Assembly: GCF_024227715.1 (NCBI RefSeq)
Contig: NZ_CP100448.1
Coordinates: forward strand, 434,001 to 498,000
From: Halomarina litorea
GTDB taxonomy: Archaea; Halobacteriota; Halobacteria; Halobacteriales; Haloarculaceae
Direction of reading: 5' to 3'
Length of the DNA: 64,000 nt
In this document: positions 16,942-25,335 of the stretch, in pieces
How positions within the stretch are numbered: the stretch's first letter is position 1
How the letters are laid out: each line of letters opens with the position of its first letter
Made by a program: the position numbers and the translations under genes
The notes under the pieces: generated by a model
What the model saw: only the letters and a program-made list of their open reading frames with translations
Database searches by the model: none
Told to the model about the DNA's origin: nothing

Positions 16942-18018
16942 ATGCGCGAACTCGCGGTCGTCGTGGGGACCCGGCCGGAAATCATCAAGATGGCGCCGGT
17001 GATACGGGCCGCAGAGGGCCGGTTCGACCTCCACCTGGTCCACACGGGCCAGCACTACGACCCCGAACTCAGCGGGACGTTCTTCGAGTCGCTCGACCTC
17101 CCGACACCGGACGAGAACCTCGCCATCGGGTCGGGGACGCAGGCCGAACAGACCGGACAGGCGCTCGTGGGCGTCGAGTCGATGCTCGCCGACCGCGACC
17201 CGGCGGCCGCCATCGCACAGGGCGACACCAACGCCGTCCTCTCGACGGCGCTCGCCGCCGCGAAACTCCCGGTCGCCTTCGGTCACGTCGAGGCGGGCCT
17301 CCGGAGTTTCGACCGGACCATGCCCGAGGAGGTCAACCGCGTCGTCTCGGACCACGTCGCCGACTTCTCCTTCGCTCCCACCGACCAGGCCGTCTCCCAC
17401 CTCGAGAGCGAGGGGGTCACCGCCGGCGTCTTCCGGACGGGCAACACCGTCGTCGACGCCTGCCGCGAGCACGCCCCCCTCGCCGCGGAGCACTCGACGG
17501 TGCGCTCGGACCTCGGCCTCGCGGGCGAGGACTACGTCGTCGCGACCATCCACCGCCCCTCGAACACGGACGACTCCGACCGCCTGCGGGCGGTCGTGGA
17601 CACCCTCGACGACGCCGACGCGCCCGTCGTCCTCCCGGCCCACCCCCGAACGAGGAGCGTCCTCGACGGGATGGGCTACGACCCGTCGGGGTCGCTGCGA
17701 CTGGTGGACCCGCTCGACTACCTCGACTTCCTGGACCTGCTGGCCAACGCCCGCGTCGCCGTCACCGACTCGGGCGGTATCCAGGAGGAAGCGTCCATCC
17801 TCGAAGTCCCGTGTCTCACCGTCCGCCCGAACACCGAACGCCCCGAGACGGTCGAGGCGGGCGTCAACGAACTCGTCGGACCCGAGACGCTCGCGCCCCG
17901 ACTGGAGGCGCTCTTGACCGACGACGCCGCGTGCGCCGCCATGACCGGCCACCCGGACCTCTACGGCGACGGGCGGGCCGGCGAGCGCATCGTCGACGTG
18001 CTGGCCGAGCGGGTCTGA
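16942..18018 (+). CDS. wecB: UDP-GlcNAc 2-epimerase
   Basis: A 358-residue non-hydrolysing UDP-N-acetylglucosamine 2-epimerase, producing UDP-ManNAc for surface glycans. Diagnostic motifs are GTRPEIIKMAPVI at the start, HTGQHYD, EAGLRSFDRTMPEEVNRVV, and DSGGIQEEA near the C-terminus. The ATG at 16942 fits the family start; the GTG eight codons upstream is less likely. It is the first of four same-strand glycan genes running to 21429. Confidence 0.93.
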   Translation: MRELAVVVGTRPEIIKMAPVIRAAEGRFDLHLVHTGQHYDPELSGTFFESLDLPTPDENLAIGSGTQAEQTGQALVGVESMLADRDPAAAIAQGDTNAVLSTALAAAKLPVAFGHVEAGLRSFDRTMPEEVNRVVSDHVADFSFAPTDQAVSHLESEGVTAGVFRTGNTVVDACREHAPLAAEHSTVRSDLGLAGEDYVVATIHRPSNTDDSDRLRAVVDTLDDADAPVVLPAHPRTRSVLDGMGYDPSGSLRLVDPLDYLDFLDLLANARVAVTDSGGIQEEASILEVPCLTVRPNTERPETVEAGVNELVGPETLAPRLEALLTDDAACAAMTGHPDLYGDGRAGERIVDVLAERV

Positions 18019-18071
18019 GGGGGGTCCGCGGAACGGGACGTATTTCCCGCCGAGTCGCGTCCCCGCATCCA

Positions 18072-19070
18072 ATGGTCGAGTCCACTCGCGTCCTCTGGCT
18101 CACGCCCGACAAGCCCGCGAACATCAGCGTCGGGCGGCGACGCATCGCGGAGTGCCTCGAAGCGGACGGGTTCGACGTGACCCTCCGCGGGACCACCCCC
18201 GCGACGGTCCGCGAGTCCCTCCGCGAACGCGACGCCTACGACGCCGTCGTCGGCACCACCCGCGCGGGGGCACTCGCCGGGTGCGCGCTGAAACTGCTCG
18301 GGACGCCCCTCGTCGTGGACCACGTCGACCCTATCCAGCAGTTCGAGCGCACGCACCCCCGCGCGCTCTCCCTCGCCGTCCGTGCCGCCGAGAACGCCGC
18401 CTTCGCCCTCGCCGACCATACGCTGTACGTCTACGAGGAGGAGGAAGCGCGGGTCCGGCGGTACGCCCGTGAGGCGACGGCGACGGACCTCGGCGTCTCC
18501 TTCGACCGCTTTGCCGACCCCGACCCCGAGAGCGTCGACCGGGCGCGCACTCGTCTCGACGAGGCGGGCGTCGGGTCGGAGAACGTCCTCGTCTACGTCG
18601 GCGGCCTCGAACCCATCTACGAGGTCCCCCAGCTTCTGGCGGCGATGGTCCACCTGCCAGACTGGACGCTCGTCGTCCTCGGGGCGGGGTCGCTTGAGGG
18701 GCGGGTCGAACGGGCCGCCCGCGACCGGGAGAACGTCGTCTTCCTCGGGACCGTCCCCCACGAGGACGTTCCGGGCTACCTCCACGCGGCGGACGTGGGC
18801 GTCTCGCTGGTGGACGACCCGCACACGCTGAAGGTGCTGGAGTACGGCGCGGCCGGACTGGGCGTCGTGCAGGCCGCCGGACGGGCGGAAGAGCGCTTCG
18901 GGGCGTTCGTCTCGTTCTGTGAGCCGTACCCGGCGGAGATCGCCCGCGCGGTCCGCGAGGCGGACGAGATGGGTGGGAGCGAGGACTTCCGGGAGTACGT
19001 CCGGCGATTCGACTACGCGCGAATCGCAGAGGATTATAGTCGGACGCTCCGAGCGGTGGTCAAGCGATGA
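18072..19070 (+). CDS. GT4-like glycosyltransferase
   Basis: A 332-residue protein with the GT-B layout. The N-terminal Rossmann half includes RVLWLTPDKPANISVGRRR, and the C-terminal half has VLVYVGGLEPIYEVPQLL and DVGVSLVDDPHTLKVLEYGAAGLGV-type sequence, matching nucleotide-sugar-binding regions of GT4 enzymes. It overlaps the next gene by four bases (ATGA), which points to coupled translation. The donor and acceptor sugars are unknown. Confidence 0.85.
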   Translation: MVESTRVLWLTPDKPANISVGRRRIAECLEADGFDVTLRGTTPATVRESLRERDAYDAVVGTTRAGALAGCALKLLGTPLVVDHVDPIQQFERTHPRALSLAVRAAENAAFALADHTLYVYEEEEARVRRYAREATATDLGVSFDRFADPDPESVDRARTRLDEAGVGSENVLVYVGGLEPIYEVPQLLAAMVHLPDWTLVVLGAGSLEGRVERAARDRENVVFLGTVPHEDVPGYLHAADVGVSLVDDPHTLKVLEYGAAGLGVVQAAGRAEERFGAFVSFCEPYPAEIARAVREADEMGGSEDFREYVRRFDYARIAEDYSRTLRAVVKR

Positions 19071-19891
19071 TCGACCCCGACTACTCCGTCTGTCTGACCC
19101 ACTACAATCAGGGACGAACGCTAGAGCGGAGTCTTGAGAGTATCCTCGCTCAGTGTCCTCCTGCGACGGAAGTAGTGGTCGTGGACGCCGGGAGCGACGA
19201 CGGTAGTCTCCCTGTATTGAGACGACTGGCCGCCGAGAGTGACGCGCTCCGTCTCATCGTTGACCCCGGCTGTAACCGCGGCGAGGGGCGCCAGCGCGCG
19301 CTGGTGGAAGCCCGGGGCGAGCACGTCATCGCCAACTACGACTTCGACCAGGAGTACGGCGACATTCTCGGTCCGATTCTCGATGTCTACCACGACGTGC
19401 AAGTACGGGAGGGGCCCGTCGCCCTCCGCACCGCGGGCAACCTCTTTTTCGCCCCACGTACCCTTCTGCTGGAGGTGGGCGGCTATCGCCCCATCATGCG
19501 CGGCGAGGACCACGAGCTGACCGACCGGCTGGAGGACGCTGGAAAACTCCGGTACCTCCCCGTCCTGTACACCCGGAACATCGACTCGCCGGAGCGGACG
19601 CCGAAACAGCGCCTCCAGCGGGGCTTCCGATCGGCGAAGGGGCTGTACCGCATCGGGTTCACCCCTGCCCAACTGTTCCGGTTCCTCTACACCCAGCACT
19701 CTCTCCCCACAGCAGTCGCGGGGACCCCCGTCTACCTCACAGGTATCCTCGCCGGTGCGCTCGCGGGCCGAGTGTACAACGCCCGGCGGAAGGACTGGCG
19801 CGAAATATTCGAGATGTCGGCACGCCCGACCTATCGTGACCTGTTGGTCGAGGTGCCTCCGGAACTCGCCGAGTACGCCGTCACCGACTGA
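19067..19891 (+). CDS. GT2 family glycosyltransferase
   Basis: A 274-residue GT-A glycosyltransferase. The N-terminus has YSVCLTHYNQGRTLERSL and VVVDAGSDDGSLPVL, the nucleotide-sugar-binding DxD region, followed by a membrane-proximal C-terminal stretch with two weakly hydrophobic segments. It joins the upstream GT by ATGA overlap and the downstream flippase by TGATG overlap. Codon choice is looser than in the neighbours (several CTA, AGT and TTG-type codons in the first 150 bases), which hints at acquisition with the glycan cassette. Confidence 0.88.
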   Translation: MIDPDYSVCLTHYNQGRTLERSLESILAQCPPATEVVVVDAGSDDGSLPVLRRLAAESDALRLIVDPGCNRGEGRQRALVEARGEHVIANYDFDQEYGDILGPILDVYHDVQVREGPVALRTAGNLFFAPRTLLLEVGGYRPIMRGEDHELTDRLEDAGKLRYLPVLYTRNIDSPERTPKQRLQRGFRSAKGLYRIGFTPAQLFRFLYTQHSLPTAVAGTPVYLTGILAGALAGRVYNARRKDWREIFEMSARPTYRDLLVEVPPELAEYAVTD

Positions 19892-21429
19892 TGGGCAACT
19901 CGGACCCTCGCGACTCCCTCCGAACGCTGTTCAAGGGCGGAAGCGTGCTCTTCCTCGGCCTCCTGCTCGAACTGGCAATCTCGTTCGTCGCCAAACTCGT
20001 CATCGCGCGAGTGCTCGGCCGGGTCGACTACGGAGCCGTCTCGCTCGGTATCACTCTCACGGCGTTCGTTTCGACGCTCGTCGTCCTCGGTCTGCATACC
20101 GGCATCGGACGGTTTCTCCCGCGCTACGAGGACCCGGGCCGGCGCAAGGGGGTCCTGCTATCGGCGTTCGAACTCGCCATCCCGCTCTCGGTGCTCGTCG
20201 GGGGGGCCATCGCCCTCCTTGCTCCGTGGCTGGCGGGGGCAGTGTTCGACGACTCCTCTATCGCTCCCGTCCTCCGGGTGTTCGGGCTGGCGATTCCACT
20301 GGCGGCAGTGATGAAACTCGCTGTCGGTGGCGTGCAGGGGCTCCAGTCCTCGCTCCCGAAGGTGTTCATCAGGAACGTCTCGCTCCCGCTGACGCGCTTT
20401 GCGGGCGTCGTCGTCGCCATTCTGCTGGGTTTCCGCTCGACGGGCGTGGCGTGGGCCTACGCGGCTTCCTACGCCGCTGCGGCAGGGGTGGGGCTGTACT
20501 TCCTCTGGCGGGACACCCCGTTGTTCGACCGGGCGGTTGAGGCAGTCCCCATGCGCCGGGAACTGCTATCGTTCTCCGCGCCGCTGGTCGTCTCGACGAC
20601 GATGACACTCGTCTTCTCGGACATCGATATGTTCATGCTGGGTATCTACGCCTCGACTGGCGACGTCGGGGTGTACAACACGGTTTACCCCCTCGCACAA
20701 CTGCTCACAGTGGCGATGAGCGCCTTCGGATTCATCTTCATGCCCGTCGTCTCGGAACTCCAGACGGCCGGCGAAGAGGACGCGTTAGGACGGCTGTATC
20801 AGGTCGTCACGAAGTGGATCTTCCTCGCCACGTTCCCGCTGTTCGTCCTCATGGTGCTGTTCCCGGAGGCGACCATCGCACTCACCTTCGGCCCCGAGTA
20901 CCTCCCCGGAACGACGGCGCTGGTCGTCCTCTCGGTGGCGTTCTTCACACACGCCATCGCCGGACCGAACGCCGACGCGCTCACCTCGCTGGGCCGGACG
21001 CGCCTCATCATGTACGACAACGCACTGGTTGCAGCGGTGAACGTCGTCCTCAACGTGGCGCTCATCCCGCAGTACACCTTCCTTGGGGCGGCGGTGGCGA
21101 CGGCCGTCTCCTACGTCCTCCTGAACGCTCTGTACGCCGCACAGCTCTACCGGTTCGCCGGCTTCCATCCTGTCACGGGCACGCTGGCGCGCATCGCCGC
21201 TCTCAGCGGGTTCCTCGCGGTTGCCCTCTATCTCGCGGTCACGAGCGCGTTCGCGGACCCGGTCGTCCAACTGGCCGTCGCCGGGAGTGTCTTCGCGGTC
21301 TGTTACGCCGTTGTCGCTCTTCGATTCGGCGTCGAGGAGGAGGAGGTGATGCTCCTGTTGAGCTTCGAGGAGCGGTTCGGCGTGGACCTCGGCCCGCTGA
21401 GAGCCATCGCGACGCGGCTGATGGACTGA
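19891..21429 (+). CDS. polysaccharide/oligosaccharide flippase
   Basis: A 512-residue integral membrane protein of the Wzx/MATE-like polysaccharide transporter group, with about 12-14 helices starting LFKGGSVLFLGLLLELAISF. It should flip a lipid-linked glycan across the membrane. A Glu-rich, cytoplasmic tail segment (VEEEEVMLLLSFEERFGVD) near the end resembles haloarchaeal relatives. It follows two glycosyltransferases with overlapping codons. A matching oligosaccharyltransferase (AglB) is not present in the window. Confidence 0.9.
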   Translation: MGNSDPRDSLRTLFKGGSVLFLGLLLELAISFVAKLVIARVLGRVDYGAVSLGITLTAFVSTLVVLGLHTGIGRFLPRYEDPGRRKGVLLSAFELAIPLSVLVGGAIALLAPWLAGAVFDDSSIAPVLRVFGLAIPLAAVMKLAVGGVQGLQSSLPKVFIRNVSLPLTRFAGVVVAILLGFRSTGVAWAYAASYAAAAGVGLYFLWRDTPLFDRAVEAVPMRRELLSFSAPLVVSTTMTLVFSDIDMFMLGIYASTGDVGVYNTVYPLAQLLTVAMSAFGFIFMPVVSELQTAGEEDALGRLYQVVTKWIFLATFPLFVLMVLFPEATIALTFGPEYLPGTTALVVLSVAFFTHAIAGPNADALTSLGRTRLIMYDNALVAAVNVVLNVALIPQYTFLGAAVATAVSYVLLNALYAAQLYRFAGFHPVTGTLARIAALSGFLAVALYLAVTSAFADPVVQLAVAGSVFAVCYAVVALRFGVEEEEVMLLLSFEERFGVDLGPLRAIATRLMD

Positions 21430-21479
21430 CGTGTGGGTGCGACCACCACGGCTAATACCACCCGCTCGTACCACCGCCC

Positions 21480-22532
21480 ATGAGCGACAGCGAGAGCGGT
21501 GACCCGCCCGAACTGGGGAAGGTCGACCGCGAGTTCTTCGACGAGTTCATCTACCCCTATCTGGGTGCCGACCGGGAAGACGTGACGCTCGCCCCGCAAC
21601 ACGGCGTGGACTTCGGCGCCATCGACGTCGGCGGGAAGACGGTGGCACTCGCCACCGACCCCGTGTTCGTCATGCCGTCGCTCGGCTTCGAGCGCGCGGC
21701 GTGGTTCGCCTTCCACATTCTCATGAGCGACGTCGCGGTGTCGGGCATCCCGCCGACGCACCTGAGCATCGACTTCAACCTCCCGCCCGAGATAACCGAC
21801 GAGGAGTTCGAGACGGTCTGGTCGACGATGGACCGCGAGGCGAGAGACCTCGACGTCTCGGTCGTGACGGGCCACACCGCCCGCTACGCTGGGTGCAACT
21901 ACCCGATGGTCGGCGGCGCGACGGTCCTCGGGGTGGGCGACCCCGACCAGCTCGTCCGGCCCGACGGCGCGCGGGTGGGCGACCGTGTCGTCGTGACGAA
22001 GGGACCCGCCGTCGAAGCGACCGGCCTCCTCTCCATCCAGTTCGAGTCGCTGATGCGCGGCGAGGTGGCCGACGACGCAATCGAGGCCGCGAAAGAACGG
22101 TTCTACGACATGTCGCCCGTGCGCGACGCCCTGACCGTCGCGGCCGCCGGCCCGCCGACGGCGATGCACGACGCTACCGAGTGCGGGGTCTACGGCGGCC
22201 TCTACGAACTCGCGCGGGCCGCCGGGGTGCGCATCGAGGTGGACCGCGATGCGATACCCGTCCTGCCGGGCGTCCGCGAGGCCTGCGCGTTCTTCGATGT
22301 CGACCCGTGGGCGTCCATCAGCGAGGGGACCCTGCTGGCGACGGTGCCCGCCGACCGCGTCGACTCCGTGCTCGCGGCCCTCGACGAGGAGGGCATCCCG
22401 GCCGCCGCCGTCGGAGAGGTAGTCGAGGGGTCGGGCATCGAGGTGAGCGGCGAGGACGTCGACCACCCCGGCGTGGACCCCTTCTGGGGCACCTTCGAGG
22501 AGTACATGGGGAAGCTACAGGCAGACGAGTAG
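21480..22532 (+). CDS. AIR synthase-like protein
   Basis: A 350-residue protein of the PurM/HypE/ThiL superfamily. The N-terminal PurM-like half has HGVDFGAIDVGGKTVALATDPVF and MSDVAVSGIPPTH; the C-terminal half has AMHDATECGVYGGLYELA and VDPWASISEGTLL, which look closest to HypE and other AIR-synthase-related proteins. No hydrogenase genes are near, so a HypE role is doubtful and the reaction is unknown. It stands 50 bases downstream of the flippase on the same strand. Confidence 0.85.
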   Translation: MSDSESGDPPELGKVDREFFDEFIYPYLGADREDVTLAPQHGVDFGAIDVGGKTVALATDPVFVMPSLGFERAAWFAFHILMSDVAVSGIPPTHLSIDFNLPPEITDEEFETVWSTMDREARDLDVSVVTGHTARYAGCNYPMVGGATVLGVGDPDQLVRPDGARVGDRVVVTKGPAVEATGLLSIQFESLMRGEVADDAIEAAKERFYDMSPVRDALTVAAAGPPTAMHDATECGVYGGLYELARAAGVRIEVDRDAIPVLPGVREACAFFDVDPWASISEGTLLATVPADRVDSVLAALDEEGIPAAAVGEVVEGSGIEVSGEDVDHPGVDPFWGTFEEYMGKLQADE

Positions 22533-22573
22533 CCGAGGCGAGGGTCCAAGTCGCTCGCACCCCTTCTCCCGGT

Positions 22574-22999
22574 ATGAGCACGAACGAGTCAGCGACGGCC
22601 ACCCCGCTTCGCCCCGCCGACGGCGACGAACTGGACGAGGTCCTCGCCGCCCACGACACCGTCCTCGTGGAGTTCTACACGAAGGGGTGTGCGCTGTGTC
22701 AGGCGATGGAACCCGTCCTCGGGAACGTCGCGCGCGAGATGGGAGCGAAGCGAGCATCTCGGAACGAGAGAGCGGGGAGCGAAGCGACCCACGAGTCGCG
22801 CGCCACCGACGTGACCGTGGCGATGGTCAACCCCGGGGAGGACATCGGCCTCGTCGACCGATTCGACATCCGCTCCGTCCCCACGCTCCTCCTCGTCCGA
22901 GACGGCGAGGAGGTGGCCCGTCTCGCGGACGGCTTCACCGGGGCAGGGGACGTGGTCACCTTCCTCGAACGTCACACGGAAGAGGCGGTCGAAGGCTGA
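22574..22999 (+). CDS. thioredoxin-like protein with in-frame repeat
   Basis: A 141-residue thioredoxin-fold protein. The active-site CALC (Cys39 and Cys42) follows VLVEFYTKG, and the second half reads VAMVNPGEDIGLVDRFDIRSVPTLLLVRDGEEV with the cis-proline. Between helix 2 and strand 3, residues about 57-78 are an Arg/Ser/Glu-rich insert encoded by a palindromic repeat found elsewhere only in spacers. Removing it would give a normal-length thioredoxin. The frame is kept, so the protein may still fold with an exposed loop. Confidence 0.87.
   Translation: MSTNESATATPLRPADGDELDEVLAAHDTVLVEFYTKGCALCQAMEPVLGNVAREMGAKRASRNERAGSEATHESRATDVTVAMVNPGEDIGLVDRFDIRSVPTLLLVRDGEEVARLADGFTGAGDVVTFLERHTEEAVEG
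22735..22799. repeat. palindrome pair inside the thioredoxin gene
   Basis: CGAGATG (22735-22741) faces CATCTCG (22755-22761) across a 13-base core containing GCGAAGC (22745-22751). A second GCGAAGC is at 22779-22785, overlapping a smaller inverted pair GCGAC/GTCGC (22784-22788 with 22795-22799). The left arm is normal thioredoxin coding sequence, so the right arm looks like an inverted copy of the host gene. Confidence 0.7.
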
Positions 23000-23312
23000 G
23001 GTGACGGGTGCGGTCGTGGTGCGGTCCTGGTGGGCTCGAAGTTCTCGTGAGTGAGCGTCGCGAGCGAACGAGAGCCAGTGAGACGCGAAGCGTCTCACGC
23101 GGGCGAGTGCGCCACCCGAAGCACGACGAAGTAAGCACTGCAGCGGCGTGAGCGGAGCGAGCAGAGCGAAGCGCGCAGCGAGTGGCGCGAGGGTAGCGGA
23201 CGAGGGCTTCGGAGTCGTTCCCGTCGTCGCTGGCACCGACAACTGCTTCGTGGTTCCCCGACTCTGCTAGCGACCAGTATCGCTTAGTGTCGACTCCCCG
23301 TATCGTCGCGCC
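23000..23312. repeat. gene-free spacer of palindromes
   Basis: No gene is visible. The spacer is a series of inverted repeats: CTCGT/ACGAG around a GAGTGAGCG-type core (about 23044-23072); a perfect 9-bp hairpin, GTGAGACGC/GCGTCTCAC with a GAA loop (23078-23098); and a longer foldback with arms GCGCCAC and GTGGCGC (about 23110-23195) holding GAGCGGAGCGAGC-like and GCGAAGC (23166-23172) cores. The last 100 bases lead into the ThiD promoter. Confidence 0.7.
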
Positions 23313-24683
23313 ATGCGACAGCCAGCGCCCGTCTCGCGTCCCGTCGTGCTCACCGTCGCGGGGAGCGACTCCGGCGGCGGCGCGGGCATCCAGGCGGACC
23401 TGAAGACCATCGAGGCCGGCGGCGGCTTCGGTACGAGCGTCGTCACCGCCGTCACCGCCCAGCACACCCGCGGCGTGGAGTCGTCGTTCGTCCTCCCACT
23501 CGACGAAATCGAGGCGCAACTCGACGCCGTCCTCGGTGACTTCGACGTGCGGGCGGTCAAGACCGGGATGCTGGCGACGGGCGAGGTGGTCGAGGCGGTG
23601 ACCGACCGCGCCCGCGAACTGGACGCGCCGCTGGTCGTGGACCCGGTGATGGTCGCCACGTCGGGCGACCGACTGCTGGCGGAGGCGGCCGAACGCGCCT
23701 ACGAGGAACTGGTGGGCGAGGCGACGGTGGTGACGCCGAACGCCGACGAGGCGGCGGTCCTGACGGGCGTCGACGTCGAGGACGAATCGAGCGCCCGCGA
23801 GGCGGGCGAGGCCCTCCGCGAGATGGGTGCGGAGTACGCCCTCGTGAAGGGCGGGCACGTCGACTCGGGCGACGAGGTGATCGACACGCTGGTCGGCCCG
23901 GAGGGGCGAGAGACGTTCACCCACGCACGGGTGGACACCGACGCGACCCACGGGTCGGGGTGTACGCTGTCGAGTGCAATCGCGACCCATCTCGCCCACG
24001 ACGAGGCCCCCGCCGCGGCGGTTGGCGACGCCACGTGGTTCATGGAACGCGCGGTCAGGTACCACCACGACGTTGGGCAGGGGCCGGGCGCGGTCCACCA
24101 CCTCGTGGCCCTGCGCGAGCGTGCGGACCGCCAGCCGACGCAGGAGGCCGTCGAGGAACTGGTCCGGGCGTTCGTGGACGCCGACGTCGGCCCGCTGGTC
24201 CCCGAGGTGGGGACGAACGTGGTCGGGGCGGGCGCGTACGCCGAGTCGGGCGACGAGGTGGTGGCCGTCGAGGGGCGCATCGCCCGGACCCTCTCGGGGG
24301 TCGAACCCACGCGCGGGACGCGCTTCGGCGCGTCGAGCCACGTCGGCCAGTTCCTCCTCGGCGCGCGGGAGGTGGACCCGGAACTCCGCTTCGCGGTGAA
24401 CCTCCGGTTCGACGACCGGGTCGAACGCGCCCTCGACGGCGTGCCGTGGCCGGTTGCGACGGCCGACGGCGGAAGCGAGGGGGACGAAGCCGACGAGGAG
24501 GAGGGCGAGCGCGGGGAGTTCACGGCGGCCCGGCGGACGCTCACGGCGGCGAGTCGGACCCCGCGGGCGGTCGTCAACCCGGCACGGGTGGGCTACGAAC
24601 CGACGACGCTGGTGCTGGCGCGGGAGGCCGACGTACTCCGGGAGCGGACGCTGACGCTCCTCGATAGACTGGAAGAGAACTGA
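23313..24683 (+). CDS. thiD: ThiD-ThiN fusion, thiamine synthesis
   Basis: A 456-residue bifunctional protein. Residues 1 to about 265 are the HMP/HMP-phosphate kinase ThiD ([51 protein letters not shown]). From about 280 on is ThiN, the archaeal thiamine-phosphate synthase domain ([41 protein letters not shown]). The fusion makes HMP-PP and joins it to the thiazole phosphate. An acidic insert of about 25 residues lies within ThiN. No TPP riboswitch is evident upstream, where the spacer is palindromic repeat. Confidence 0.93.
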   Translation: MRQPAPVSRPVVLTVAGSDSGGGAGIQADLKTIEAGGGFGTSVVTAVTAQHTRGVESSFVLPLDEIEAQLDAVLGDFDVRAVKTGMLATGEVVEAVTDRARELDAPLVVDPVMVATSGDRLLAEAAERAYEELVGEATVVTPNADEAAVLTGVDVEDESSAREAGEALREMGAEYALVKGGHVDSGDEVIDTLVGPEGRETFTHARVDTDATHGSGCTLSSAIATHLAHDEAPAAAVGDATWFMERAVRYHHDVGQGPGAVHHLVALRERADRQPTQEAVEELVRAFVDADVGPLVPEVGTNVVGAGAYAESGDEVVAVEGRIARTLSGVEPTRGTRFGASSHVGQFLLGAREVDPELRFAVNLRFDDRVERALDGVPWPVATADGGSEGDEADEEEGERGEFTAARRTLTAASRTPRAVVNPARVGYEPTTLVLAREADVLRERTLTLLDRLEEN

Positions 24684-24687
24684 GCCG

Positions 24688-24867
24688 TCACCCGTACGAC
24701 CGGCTTATCTCCACCACGTCGGTCGACCCACACTCCTCGCATCTGACGCCGGCCGGGGCGTCGGACTCGGGGACGGTGGTCGTGAACACGGTGTCACAGT
24801 CGTTGCACTCCCAGGCGATGGTCTCCTGGGTGCGGAACGCCGATTTCACGCGTTCGAGGAGGCTCAT
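24688..24867 (-). CDS. small zinc-ribbon protein
   Basis: A 59-residue protein with two CxxC knuckles: CNDCDTVF and CEECGST, about 20 residues apart, following a short basic N-terminus (MSLLERVKSAFRTQE). This is a typical haloarchaeal zinc ribbon of unknown partner. It converges with the thiamine gene, four bases apart. Confidence 0.75.
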   Translation of the reverse strand: MSLLERVKSAFRTQETIAWECNDCDTVFTTTVPESDAPAGVRCEECGSTDVVEISRSYG

Positions 24868-24933
24868 GGTCGACTCCTTCAGGACCCTCCACGCACGAGT
24901 GACGGCTCCGAGACCGGGTCCGGAGACATCCAG

Positions 24934-25221
24934 GTGACTGTCGTCTACGTGACGGATCCTCCCGAGGACGCGATACTCAACACGTACTCGGCAGAGGACA
25001 CGTCGAACCCTCATCTCGAACGCGCGCTCGACGTCGAACCGTTGTCGAACGGCTCCGGGACGGTATCGAAGTACATCGTGCAATCGGAAAACGCGTCCGC
25101 GTCCGAGGACGCGTTCGCCCGGTACAACTACTCGAAGACGGCCAACGGGACGGACGTCTCCGGGTACTACTTCGAGCGGGACGGGCACGTGTTCGCCGTC
25201 ACCTGGATAACGTTCGTCTGA
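24934..25221 (+). CDS. orphan 95-residue protein, possibly a remnant
   Basis: From a GTG, the frame encodes a Ser/Asn/Thr-rich protein (PHLERALDVEPLSNGSGTVS, later SGYYFERDGHVFAVTWITFV). GC content is clearly lower than in the neighbouring genes. There is no signal peptide, yet the composition resembles the mature part of a haloarchaeal lipoprotein, so an N-terminus may be missing. No family is recognised. It could also be an intact short gene. Confidence 0.45.
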   Translation: MTVVYVTDPPEDAILNTYSAEDTSNPHLERALDVEPLSNGSGTVSKYIVQSENASASEDAFARYNYSKTANGTDVSGYYFERDGHVFAVTWITFV

Positions 25222-25335
25222 TTCGTTCACCGGCCGTCGTCGTGTATCGAGTACCCCGGCCGCGACGTGTTCAATAGTGTTTCGGCCACCGGGGAACCCA
25301 CACCGTTTTACTCCGGCACCCGTCACTTCCGAACC

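Noticed and set aside
14272-18072. 1266-codon minus-strand open frame
   Set aside because: It lies opposite DsbA, pyruvate kinase and WecB, all of which are certain, and its sequence is Arg/Val/Gly-rich without domains.
21480-22532. Hydrogenase maturation factor HypE
   Set aside because: The fold matches, but no other hyp or hydrogenase genes are present, so only the superfamily name is given.
23210-23312. TPP riboswitch ahead of ThiD-ThiN
   Set aside because: The conserved CUGAGA and related core of the TPP riboswitch is not present in the upstream spacer.
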